NCBI RefSeq assembly: GCF_000384415.1
Contig: NZ_ARVU01000001.1
Coordinates: 2,319,925 to 2,383,924 of the forward strand
DNA length: 64,000 bases
Direction: 5' to 3'
Origin: Cycloclasticus pugetii PS-1
GTDB lineage: Bacteria > Pseudomonadota > Gammaproteobacteria > Methylococcales > Cycloclasticaceae
Shown here: positions 32,062 to 39,389 of the stretch, in pieces
Numbering within the stretch: position 1 is the stretch's first letter
Layout of the letters: the number at the start of each line of letters is the position of its first letter
Position numbers and translations under genes: made by a program
The notes under the pieces: model-generated
Told to the model about the DNA's origin: nothing
Databases searched by the model: none
The model's input: only the letters and a program-made list of their open reading frames with translations

Positions 32062-33039
32062 TTATTCGCTAAAAAAGCCGTTACCTGCAGCTAAATTACC
32101 CGTCAACTTAATCGCTTCTAGCATCATTGTATGGTCTGCCTTACCTGTTCCAACAAGATCATAAGCCGTACCATGCGCCACAGACATATGAAGGTATGGA
32201 GGCCCCATGATCAAGGCGCAATTACCTGAAAACCCCCATGTTTTAATTGCAATGTGTCCTTGGTCATGAAACATCGCCAACACAACATCATATTTATCTT
32301 CTATACATTGTCTGAAAACGGAGTCTGGTGGCATCGGCCCTTCGACGTTGATACCCAATGCTTTTGCTTGCTCAACACCTGGTCTAATTTCATTGTCTTC
32401 TTCTGCACCACTCGCATGCGGATTAAGTCCTGCCACAACTATTCGCGGATCACTAATACCCCACTCTATTAGCGAGTCATTGAGTTTTTCAATAGCACCC
32501 GCCACAAGGTCTTTACTAATCAGTTCGCATACATCACGCAAAGGAATATGGTCCGTTAAATGCATCACTCTTAAGGGGCCGCTAATTAGAAATAAATAAC
32601 TATGGCCTGGCTCAATTTCAATAATCTTATCAAGCACATTGGCCATTTTCATTGATACTGAGCTAATTGGCGCCATAACCGTTGCATCTACTGCTCCAGA
32701 CAACGCTAGCTGATCCATTTCTTCAAGCCAATCAGCACTAATTTGACCACAAGACACGTTATCTTGCCCCTTGGTGTAACTTCCCATGTCAAATTTCCCT
32801 GAATCCAAAATATCTATAACAGCAGGGTCATTTGTCTTTTCATCAACCGATTGAATCATATTAATCGTTAATGACAATTGATTCTCATCAACAACATCTT
32901 GCATCACATCTGCACTACCCACTAAAACAGGTTCACAGTATTGATGAATTTCACCGCTGGCCCATGCCTTAGCAACGACCTCTGGTCCTATACCCGCTGG
33001 ATCGCCTATCATTGTTGCTACAATTGGCTTTTTGTTCAT
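32062..33039 (-). CDS. PdxA-family dehydrogenase, possibly a TphB-like dihydrodiol dehydrogenase
   Basis: A 325-residue metal- and NAD-dependent enzyme of the PdxA family (4-hydroxythreonine-4-phosphate dehydrogenase). The divalent-metal histidines are His164 (LTDHIPLRD), His208 (GLNPHASG) and His258 (MFHDQGH), and the N-terminus has the family MIGDPAGIGPE. TphB, which oxidises and decarboxylates the terephthalate dihydrodiol, belongs to the same family. Here the gene is next to carboxylate-type Rieske alpha genes and not to pdxJ, apaG or rsmA, so a catabolic role is at least as likely as B6 synthesis. A perfect FNR box lies about 110 bases before its start. Confidence 0.85.
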   Translation of the reverse strand: MNKKPIVATMIGDPAGIGPEVVAKAWASGEIHQYCEPVLVGSADVMQDVVDENQLSLTINMIQSVDEKTNDPAVIDILDSGKFDMGSYTKGQDNVSCGQISADWLEEMDQLALSGAVDATVMAPISSVSMKMANVLDKIIEIEPGHSYLFLISGPLRVMHLTDHIPLRDVCELISKDLVAGAIEKLNDSLIEWGISDPRIVVAGLNPHASGAEEDNEIRPGVEQAKALGINVEGPMPPDSVFRQCIEDKYDVVLAMFHDQGHIAIKTWGFSGNCALIMGPPYLHMSVAHGTAYDLVGTGKADHTMMLEAIKLTGNLAAGNGFFSE

Positions 33040-33142
33040 TATTTAGGCTCTCCTAGTTAAAACATTAACGCTAATAATTATTTTTATAAAAAATTTAGTA
33101 AATATTAGCATAACATTATTTTTTAAAAAACATATGTTGTTA

Positions 33143-33156
33143 TTGATCTACATCAA
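33143..33156. promoter_or_regulatory. Perfect FNR box in the divergent pdxA-like / small-protein gap
   Basis: TTGATCTACATCAA matches all ten defined bases of the FNR/ANR consensus. It sits in the 257-base divergent gap, centred about 110 bases before the pdxA-like ATG and about 147 before the 33297 ATG. It could serve either or both. The gap is otherwise very AT rich. Confidence 0.65.
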
Positions 33157-33296
33157 TTCCATTTCAACCCCATTATAAATTATGCAATAAAAACAGAATA
33201 ATAAGTTGCCATTCTCCTAACTCCTGCGCTAACCTCTGTAGCAACATTACTATAAAAATACAGATAATCAATATAGAAAAACCTTAGGAGAATTTT

Positions 33297-33683
33297 ATGT
33301 CTACACCCGTTCCTTTTGAGTCCCTATTAGATATTGAAGGCATTGTTGGCGCTGTGCGCTGGCGTGAAACTGTTGCAGGGAAAGGCGCCGTCACTCCTCC
33401 TTTTTTAACAGAGTATATCGGCAACATTACCGAGGATCGCGCTGAACGACTTATGGCTCACGCTGAAGCAGCTGGCCTTGCCATTATGGGCATTAGCCAA
33501 CTTAGTCACCTACGCGCATCACACGACCCTTCCGTTGTTTACCCATTAGATTCTTATTATGTACATAGCATGCGAGGGTCAGTTGTCTGCACCATTAATC
33601 GTGTAGCTGCATTAATTGATAATGATGTTAACGTCGATATCCAAAAACTTATTGCTAAAATGAATTTAATAGATAACTCCTAA
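33297..33683 (+). CDS. Small conserved-looking protein of unknown function
   Basis: I do not recognise this 128-residue protein with certainty. It begins MSTPVPFESLLDIEGIVGAV, is free of signal peptide and membrane helices, and mixes short hydrophobic strands with acidic stretches. The opening (LLDIEGIVGA) and the late VVCTINRVAALIDNDVNV resemble the roadblock/LC7-like DUF2173 small proteins, but only loosely. A good TTAGGAG ribosome site precedes it, a terminator follows at 33708, and a perfect FNR box lies upstream, so it is a real single-gene unit that may respond to oxygen. Confidence 0.7.
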   Translation: MSTPVPFESLLDIEGIVGAVRWRETVAGKGAVTPPFLTEYIGNITEDRAERLMAHAEAAGLAIMGISQLSHLRASHDPSVVYPLDSYYVHSMRGSVVCTINRVAALIDNDVNVDIQKLIAKMNLIDNS

Positions 33684-33707
33684 AAACTCATTAACTATTA
33701 TCATGCC

Positions 33708-33742
33708 AAAAAGCCTCTTTAGTTGATAAAGAGGCTTTTTTT
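33708..33742 (+). terminator. Rho-independent terminator after the 33297 gene
   Basis: AAAAAGCCTCTTT and AAAGAGGCTTTTT form a 13-bp stem with a seven-base loop, followed by more T. It separates the small gene from the beta-alpha dioxygenase pair. Confidence 0.9.
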
Positions 33743-33824
33743 GATCATAGTCATTTTCTTATAAAAAGACCCCCGTATACTCAACGGTTAAATTTATCCA
33801 AAAAAAACAAAAAGAGGAGGCCAT

Positions 33825-34310
33825 ATGCCAAACAATGCTATAACCCTTGAACTAAAAAGCGAAATAGAAGACCTACTTAACAGCTATGTTCAATGCATCG
33901 ATGATGATGATTTAGAAAACTGGCCAAATTTTTTTACTGACCAGTGCTTATATCAAATCATTCCAAGAGAAAACCATGAAATAGGCTTACCAACTGCTGT
34001 GATGTGGTGTGATAGCCGCGGCATGCTAGAGGACCGCATTACCGCGTTACGTCATGCTAATGTCTATCAAGTTCAATGGTATCGCCATATTATTAGCAAC
34101 CCTGTTATTACAACTGATGACGGCGAAACATTTCACGTACAGTCAAATTATGCAGTATTCAAAACCTGTAATGACGGAGAAAGTACTGTTTATAACGTTG
34201 GCCGTTATGTTGATGAGATTGTCCGCGATAAAGGCGCTCTTAAATTTAAAAAACGAAGCGCTATTTACGACACTCATCGAATCACTACCCTATTGGTCAT
34301 CCCTGTTTAA
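33825..34310 (+). CDS. Ring-hydroxylating oxygenase beta subunit (161 aa)
   Basis: A 161-residue small subunit of the short class found with anthranilate dioxygenase and salicylate 5-hydroxylase. Typical segments are LLNSYVQCIDDDDLENWPNFF, DSRGMLEDRITALRHANVYQ and KFKKRSAIYDTHRI. A strong AGGAGG ribosome site precedes the ATG. The alpha subunit starts 11 bases after its stop, an unusual beta-before-alpha order for the group but the two are clearly partners. Confidence 0.9.
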   Translation: MPNNAITLELKSEIEDLLNSYVQCIDDDDLENWPNFFTDQCLYQIIPRENHEIGLPTAVMWCDSRGMLEDRITALRHANVYQVQWYRHIISNPVITTDDGETFHVQSNYAVFKTCNDGESTVYNVGRYVDEIVRDKGALKFKKRSAIYDTHRITTLLVIPV

Positions 34311-34321
34311 GGAGAAAAATA

Positions 34322-35575
34322 ATGAATGCAATAACACCTCCACATTTAAAATGGTCTGCTGACGAAAGCCACACCTCAGTACCGTATTCCGTTTTTAATG
34401 ATCAGGAAGTCTACGATCTGGAGCAAGCCAGAATCTACAATGGCCCAACGTGGAATTTTTTAGCCGCTGATGCAGAACTGCCAGAAAAAGGTAGCTTCAA
34501 ATCAACCTATATTGGTGATACCCCTGTTGTCGTTACCCGTGGGCAAGATAATGAAATCTATGCTTGGGTTAACCGTTGTGCTCACCGTGGCGCTGAGATT
34601 TGTCGAGAGCGTCACGGTAAGTCTGAAGATGGTGCTTACACATGTGTATATCACCAATGGGCTTATGATGCGAAGGGTGACCTTCATGGGGTCCCCTTCC
34701 AGCGTGGACTCGCTGGCAAAGGTGGCATGCCAAAAGACTTTGATAAGAAAAAGCACGGTCTACGTAAGGTCCGTGTGGTTAATTACCATGGTGCGATTTT
34801 TGGTACCTTTAGCGATGATACGCCGGATATTGAAGAATATATGGGCGATGATGTTAGCTACCATATGCGTCGACTGCTAAATAAGCCGATAGAAATACTC
34901 GGTACAACTCGGCAATATATTAAAGGGAATTGGAAGTTCTACTCAGAAAACACCAAAGACCCTTACCATGCAAGCTTGTTACATCTCTTCCATGCAACCT
35001 TTGGGCTATATAGATCTTCACAAAAAGGTGAGTCCATCGCCAACAACGACTATCACTCGATCCTATGGGCAAGTGGTGGTACTGAAGATGAGACCGCTCT
35101 TGATGACATGAAGAAAGATAAGCTTAGAACGCTTCAAACTGGCGAATATGAGCTTAAAGATATGTCTTTATTAGCTGGTAAACAAGAATTCGAAGATGGC
35201 GTAACTTTAGTTATCTTGTCACTTTTTCCTTCGTTAGTTGTACAGCAAATTCAAAATACCCTCGCTTTTCGTCAGATCTTACCGAAAGGCAAGGATGAAT
35301 TTGAGTTAGTCTGGACTTACTTTGGTTATAAAGATGACACCGAAGAACTTAGAAATATTCGTTTAAAGCAATTTAACCTTATTGGACCTGCTGGACTTAT
35401 CTCAATGGAAGATGGCGAGTCAACAGAATTGTGCCAAAATGCCATTATCAGGGATGGTGAGTTTACAAACGTTATCCGTATGGCTGGTGATGAAGCGAAG
35501 GGAGACGACCACCTTGTTACTGAAGGTTTGATCCGAGGCTTATGGAAAGGTTACCGAGAAATAATGGACTTCTAA
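34322..35575 (+). CDS. Rieske oxygenase alpha subunit, anthranilate/salicylate-hydroxylase type
   Basis: A 417-residue large subunit. Rieske ligands are Cys86, His88, Cys108 and His111; the iron site is Asp213, His216 and His221 in KDPYHASLLHLFHATFGLYR, a pattern of AndAc, NagG and TphA2-like enzymes. These use salicylate, anthranilate or phthalate-type acids, so a carboxylated ring is the likely substrate class. The first part is nearly identical to the truncated alpha at 1-232. It pairs with the beta at 33825 and ends before a strong terminator. Confidence 0.92.
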   Translation: MNAITPPHLKWSADESHTSVPYSVFNDQEVYDLEQARIYNGPTWNFLAADAELPEKGSFKSTYIGDTPVVVTRGQDNEIYAWVNRCAHRGAEICRERHGKSEDGAYTCVYHQWAYDAKGDLHGVPFQRGLAGKGGMPKDFDKKKHGLRKVRVVNYHGAIFGTFSDDTPDIEEYMGDDVSYHMRRLLNKPIEILGTTRQYIKGNWKFYSENTKDPYHASLLHLFHATFGLYRSSQKGESIANNDYHSILWASGGTEDETALDDMKKDKLRTLQTGEYELKDMSLLAGKQEFEDGVTLVILSLFPSLVVQQIQNTLAFRQILPKGKDEFELVWTYFGYKDDTEELRNIRLKQFNLIGPAGLISMEDGESTELCQNAIIRDGEFTNVIRMAGDEAKGDDHLVTEGLIRGLWKGYREIMDF

Positions 35576-35596
35576 ATCCTACTTTAGCAGTAAAAC

Positions 35597-35632
35597 AAAA
35601 GCCTCTAATGCCTTGCATTAGGGGCTTTTTTT
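35597..35632 (+). terminator. Rho-independent terminator after the alpha subunit gene
   Basis: AAAAGCCTCTAATG and CATTAGGGGCTTTT form a 14-bp stem with one G-T pair and a CCTTG loop, followed by T. It isolates the beta-alpha pair from the FNR gene. Confidence 0.9.
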
Positions 35633-35699
35633 CATCGCTTTAAAAAGTTTTGAATCTATCTAATTATAGTTTACAGTAGGGCTTATAATAAAAACGGCG

Positions 35700-36425
35700 T
35701 TGCCTGCTATGCAAAAAAACAAAGCCGCTTCCAACTGTGTCGAATGTGTGCTCGCAAAACAATGCGTCCCTTCTGGAATGCCGGCCAACAAGCTATTTCG
35801 CTTTGAAAATATAGTCCAAACTAATATCCCATACAAAATGGGCGAGGCATTATTTCAACAGCACACTGAAACAAGCTTTTTATATGTTGTTAAGACAGGT
35901 TCATTTAAAACAAAAATGATTTCACCTCATGGCACCGAACATGTACACAACTTTTTTCTGCCCGGTGAAGTCATCGGTCTGGACAGTGTAGGGCTTGGAA
36001 TGACACTAAACAGTGCTGATGCCCTTGAAGCCAGTTTAGCTTGTAAAATAGACTACCCCTCGCTGCGCATGTTGCGTAAGGAGTTTCCAACCTTGTCTGA
36101 CTTCTCAGTGAAGCTGTATAGCACCGCCTTAGCTTCCATGAGTCGCGTGCAAAACATCATATCCCTACAGTCCGCCTCGTCTCGATTAGCAGCCTTTTTG
36201 ATTTTATATCATAGTCGTATTTCATCCTCTAATTTACAGTCATCCTCATTTCAACTACCGATGACTCGCCAAGATATTGCCAGCCACCTTGGACTGGCTG
36301 TTGAGACAGTCAGCCGGTCTTTTTCCAAACTCATTGATACCGGCTGCATTAATAAGGATGGACGTAAAATTCAAATTTTAGAACTTAAAAAATTGGAGCA
36401 ACTTGCAAACTCATCTGCCCGCTAA
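35700..36425 (+). CDS. fnr: FNR-type oxygen-sensing transcription regulator
   Basis: A 241-residue Crp/FNR-family regulator with all marks of a true oxygen sensor. The N-terminal cysteines Cys13, Cys16 and Cys22 have the same spacing (x2, x5) as Cys20, Cys23 and Cys29 of E. coli FNR, and Cys115 (ASLACKIDYP) matches its fourth ligand Cys122, so a [4Fe-4S] cluster is expected. The helix-turn-helix TRQDIASHLGLAVETVSRSF has the recognition residues Glu202, Ser205 and Arg206 that read TTGAT half-sites. It sits between two dioxygenase units and near several FNR boxes, which argues for local control. Confidence 0.93.
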   Translation: MPAMQKNKAASNCVECVLAKQCVPSGMPANKLFRFENIVQTNIPYKMGEALFQQHTETSFLYVVKTGSFKTKMISPHGTEHVHNFFLPGEVIGLDSVGLGMTLNSADALEASLACKIDYPSLRMLRKEFPTLSDFSVKLYSTALASMSRVQNIISLQSASSRLAAFLILYHSRISSSNLQSSSFQLPMTRQDIASHLGLAVETVSRSFSKLIDTGCINKDGRKIQILELKKLEQLANSSAR

Positions 36426-36434
36426 GAGGCCTTA

Positions 36435-36448
36435 GTGACATATATCAA
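36435..36448 (+). promoter_or_regulatory. Imperfect FNR-like site before the alpha-beta pair at 36525
   Basis: GTGACATATATCAA has a perfect ATCAA half and three of five matches in the other half (8 of 10). It is 10 bases after the fnr stop and centred about 83 bases before the next ATG. It could be an FNR or related Crp-family site, but the match is weak. Confidence 0.3.
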
Positions 36449-36524
36449 ATTCAAAGACAAAAACAATAGGTCACTTTTAAAAAACTATATATATTCTTTT
36501 TACGATTAACCAATAGGAGAGAAC

Positions 36525-37715
36525 ATGACGCAAATACCTAATAACAGTGCCACACTAGAATGGCCGGCTAAATATAATGAAGTACCTAAAGAGGTTTTCG
36601 AACGGGCTGATTTATGGCCAAAAGAACTTGAAAATATCTTTTATGGTGCCGAATGGCACCCAATCGTTCATCAAAGTGAAATCCCAAATATCGGCGATTA
36701 TAAGGCTGCTGATTTGGGTGAAATCCCTGTTTTCGCTGTGCGCGGTGAAGACAATAAGATTCGTATCTTTCAAAACGCCTGTACTCATCGAGGCACAACC
36801 CTTGTTACCGAAAGTTTAGGCAACAAAACAGAATTTGAATGCCCTTACCATCGTTGGCTATTCAGCCCTGAAGGTGAGTTAGTCGGTTGCCCAAATAGCC
36901 GTGAATTTACACCCGATTTTGACAAGAAAAACTTTAGTTTACCCACCTTCCGAACAGAAGAATTCTGTGGCTTATATTTTATTACTATGAGCGAGACAGT
37001 TGCTCCTCTTAAGGAATATCTCGGTGAAAACTTCTACGAACCTCTTAGTCGAATCCTTGGTGGTGACGGGCGTTTAAAGTTCATTGGCTATCAAAAAGTT
37101 CATTATGACTGTAACTGGAAAGCATACTGCGATAACGATGGTTATCACGCTCCACTCCTTCACCTAGCTTTTAAAATGCTTAACTGGCAGGGTGGCAAAG
37201 GTGTTCAAAATGTATCTGAAAATGGTCATTTATCCTTTGAATCTGAACTTAAAATCCCTGATGACATTACAGCCCTAAAAGACGCCTCTATATTAGATTT
37301 TAAAGGCACCGAAACCAGTACAGGCTCCATTGTACAAATGCAATTCCCTCTTACTGTTTATTCCAAACATATGGATATGCTAAATATTCGTTATGCTTTT
37401 CCTAAAGGCCCTAAAGGCATTGAAGTCCATTACGCATATTTCACTCATGAAGATGATGACGATGAAATGATTGCGCATAGAATTCGCCAATCTAGTAACT
37501 TGCTTGGCCCTAGTGGTTTAATCAGCATGGAAGATGCCTCTGTTTTTTCCCGCATTGATAAGGGTAATAAAACACCTGGTATGGCAATATTCCAGAAAGG
37601 TGTTAAAGACGAATACCAACTTGAACTTCAGGTTGGGCAAAATGATGAATCTGGAAACCTACCACGTTGGGAACACTATAGAAAATTAATGGGCTTTAAG
37701 AGGGCAGAAGCATGA
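36525..37715 (+). CDS. Rieske oxygenase alpha subunit, short divergent type
   Basis: A 396-residue alpha subunit, the shortest complete one here. Rieske ligands are Cys86, His88, Cys106 and His109 (CTHRG, CPYHRW). The iron site is Asp205, His208 and His213 in NDGYHAPLLHLAF, and the late acid lies in GLISMEDAS. It differs from its neighbours in having an Arg after the second His pair (HRW, where the others have HQW or HGW) and a reduced active-site loop. Its stop overlaps the beta start as ATGA. Substrate is unclear. Confidence 0.9.
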   Translation: MTQIPNNSATLEWPAKYNEVPKEVFERADLWPKELENIFYGAEWHPIVHQSEIPNIGDYKAADLGEIPVFAVRGEDNKIRIFQNACTHRGTTLVTESLGNKTEFECPYHRWLFSPEGELVGCPNSREFTPDFDKKNFSLPTFRTEEFCGLYFITMSETVAPLKEYLGENFYEPLSRILGGDGRLKFIGYQKVHYDCNWKAYCDNDGYHAPLLHLAFKMLNWQGGKGVQNVSENGHLSFESELKIPDDITALKDASILDFKGTETSTGSIVQMQFPLTVYSKHMDMLNIRYAFPKGPKGIEVHYAYFTHEDDDDEMIAHRIRQSSNLLGPSGLISMEDASVFSRIDKGNKTPGMAIFQKGVKDEYQLELQVGQNDESGNLPRWEHYRKLMGFKRAEA

Positions 37716-38197
37716 GCGAGATTGAACCTAACGTAATTTTTAGTATTGAGAACTTAAATAGAGACTATATTTGTGCGCTCGACAATTTAGATATGGAAAA
37801 ATGGTTAGCCTGTTTTAATAAACAAGGCAGCTATACTTTGATTTCAAATGAAAATGAATCTAAGGGTTTTCCTATTGCCTTTATGCTCGATGATAAATAT
37901 GAACGTCTGCAAGACAGAGTCACACAGGTCACGGTCATTCAAAATGATTCAACTGAACATTATCAAATGAGACACATGACTCAGCTGACTTCTATTAAAG
38001 ATTTAGGCAATAATCGTTACCAAGCTAACTATAATTTTTCTATTTTCTACACCCAGAATCTTGTTGAGAAAAGTGAACTTTTATGTGTTGGCCGATATGA
38101 AGATATCGTATTAGTTGAAAATGGCGCCAGCTTTATTCAACGTAAAGCCGTTGTTGATACTAACGTATTACCTCGTTATGTTCCTTACCCTATCTAA
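37712..38197 (+). CDS. Ring-hydroxylating oxygenase beta subunit (161 aa)
   Basis: A 161-residue small subunit paired with the alpha at 36525 through a 4-base overlap. Segments YICALDNLDMEKWLACFNKQGSYTL, DDKYERLQDRVTQVT and FIQRKAVVDTNVLPRY fit the short beta class and resemble the 33825 beta in layout. It ends at a bidirectional terminator. Confidence 0.88.
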   Translation: MSEIEPNVIFSIENLNRDYICALDNLDMEKWLACFNKQGSYTLISNENESKGFPIAFMLDDKYERLQDRVTQVTVIQNDSTEHYQMRHMTQLTSIKDLGNNRYQANYNFSIFYTQNLVEKSELLCVGRYEDIVLVENGASFIQRKAVVDTNVLPRYVPYPI

Positions 38198-38211
38198 AAT
38201 ATAACGAGCAC

Positions 38212-38251
38212 AAAAAAAGCCTCAATATTTTAAATATTGAGGCTTTTTTTT
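38212..38251. terminator. Bidirectional terminator between beta subunit and SDR genes
   Basis: A-run, GCCTCAATATTT, then AAATATTGAGGC and a T-run make a long stem with T-tracts in both directions. It ends the plus-strand pair and the minus-strand SDR gene, which converge here. Confidence 0.9.
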
Positions 38252-38258
38252 CTGCTTT

Positions 38259-39050
38259 TTACTCTGGTCGTTTCCCAACACCAACACCGCCATCAGAATT
38301 AATGACCGTTGCGGTAATATATTTAGATTGCTCTGATGCTAATAATAAATAAGCCCCTACATGATCCTCGGGTTCAGCTATGAAACCCATCGGCGTCATA
38401 TCAGCAATGATTTTATCAATGCCCGGTACTTCGTTTAGCTTATTCTCTGCCTGACCTGCTGCATTACTACCACCTAAGTTTGTTACCGTACCACCTGGCG
38501 CAACACCATTAACTCTAATATCTGGTGCCACTTCATAGGCAAGTTGCTTTATCAAGCCAATAACAGCATGTTTAGAGGCAACATAGATTGGTCCGCCACC
38601 ACCGGTATAATAGCTTGATGTGGATGCTGTAAAGATCATATTACCTTTTGTTTTTCTAAGCTCAGGTAACGCCGCTTTTGCACCTAATAAATATCCCTTA
38701 ACGTTAACCGAAAAAATTTCATCGGCAATTTCTTCAACCTTATCTTCAGGTTGTGCTTCTAGGGGCACCATATAATCCCAAATGCCTGCATTACCAACAA
38801 ATACATCCAGCTTTCCGAAAGTAGAAACTGCTTTTTCAACCGCTACTTTGTTTGACGCTAATGACCGGACATCTCCGACTATACCCACAACAGAACCAGC
38901 GTATGTTTTTTCTAGTGCATCAATACCTTCCTGTGATCGATCCATCACACATAATTTTGCACCTTCTTCAACAAATCGTTCAACTATTGCCAAACCTATG
39001 CCTGAGGCTCCCCCTGTAATCAATACTACTTTATTATCTAACCATCCCAT
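38259..39050 (-). CDS. cis-dihydrodiol dehydrogenase (BphB/NahB-like SDR)
   Basis: A 263-residue short-chain dehydrogenase that re-aromatises a cis-dihydrodiol to a catechol with NAD+. The NAD motif is GGASGIGLA (13-21). [17 protein letters not shown] and the active site around Ser143-Ser145, Tyr156 and Lys160 (YVASK) follow the biphenyl dihydrodiol dehydrogenase pattern closely. It is a single gene ending at a terminator shared with the beta subunit. An in-frame stretch of 38 open codons ends one codon before its ATG. Confidence 0.92.
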   Translation of the reverse strand: MGWLDNKVVLITGGASGIGLAIVERFVEEGAKLCVMDRSQEGIDALEKTYAGSVVGIVGDVRSLASNKVAVEKAVSTFGKLDVFVGNAGIWDYMVPLEAQPEDKVEEIADEIFSVNVKGYLLGAKAALPELRKTKGNMIFTASTSSYYTGGGGPIYVASKHAVIGLIKQLAYEVAPDIRVNGVAPGGTVTNLGGSNAAGQAENKLNEVPGIDKIIADMTPMGFIAEPEDHVGAYLLLASEQSKYITATVINSDGGVGVGKRPE

Positions 39051-39389
39051 TGCTTATACCTTTTTATTAAAATTAAAGAAATTCATATTATCATCGAGTA
39101 CAACACGACTACCGTTCGTCATTAAGCACTCAAGCTCTCGATCGCCTTTTTTAATTTTACCTAAATAACTTTATACCTAACAGTAAAATGCTTTTATCTA
39201 CAAAATCGAGAAGGAATCAAATTGTGAGGTTAAACCCACTCCAACCTTAACGATACTTATTTATAGTCGACCGACTACTTCTATCTTACTAGCAATATAT
39301 CAACACATACACCTAAGATCTTAACCAACAATTGTTTTTTACTCTGCGGCCTAACTCTTAGATCCTACTGAGTTCATGCAATATTCACA
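39051..39389. other. 339-base intergenic region between SDR and PQQ dehydrogenase genes
   Basis: Apart from the short open frame just before the SDR start, I see no gene, hairpin or FNR box here. It must hold the SDR promoter. Base composition is AT rich like other gaps. Confidence 0.5.
39054..39122 (-). CDS. Possible 22-codon upstream open frame (leader or gene remnant)
   Basis: MTNGSRVVLDDNMNFFNFN, plus three more codons, ends at a TAA that is one codon before the SDR ATG and in the same frame. The frame stays open 16 codons further upstream (to 39170) and reads like a protein (GKIKKGDRELEC). It could be a leader peptide affecting SDR translation or the end of a lost gene. I do not recognise it. 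Confidence 0.25.
   Translation of the reverse strand: MTNGSRVVLDDNMNFFNFNKKV

Noticed and set aside
33738..33751. TTGATCATAGTCAT as an FNR box before the 33825 beta gene
   Set aside because: Only 8 of 10 positions match, and it overlaps the T-run of the preceding terminator.
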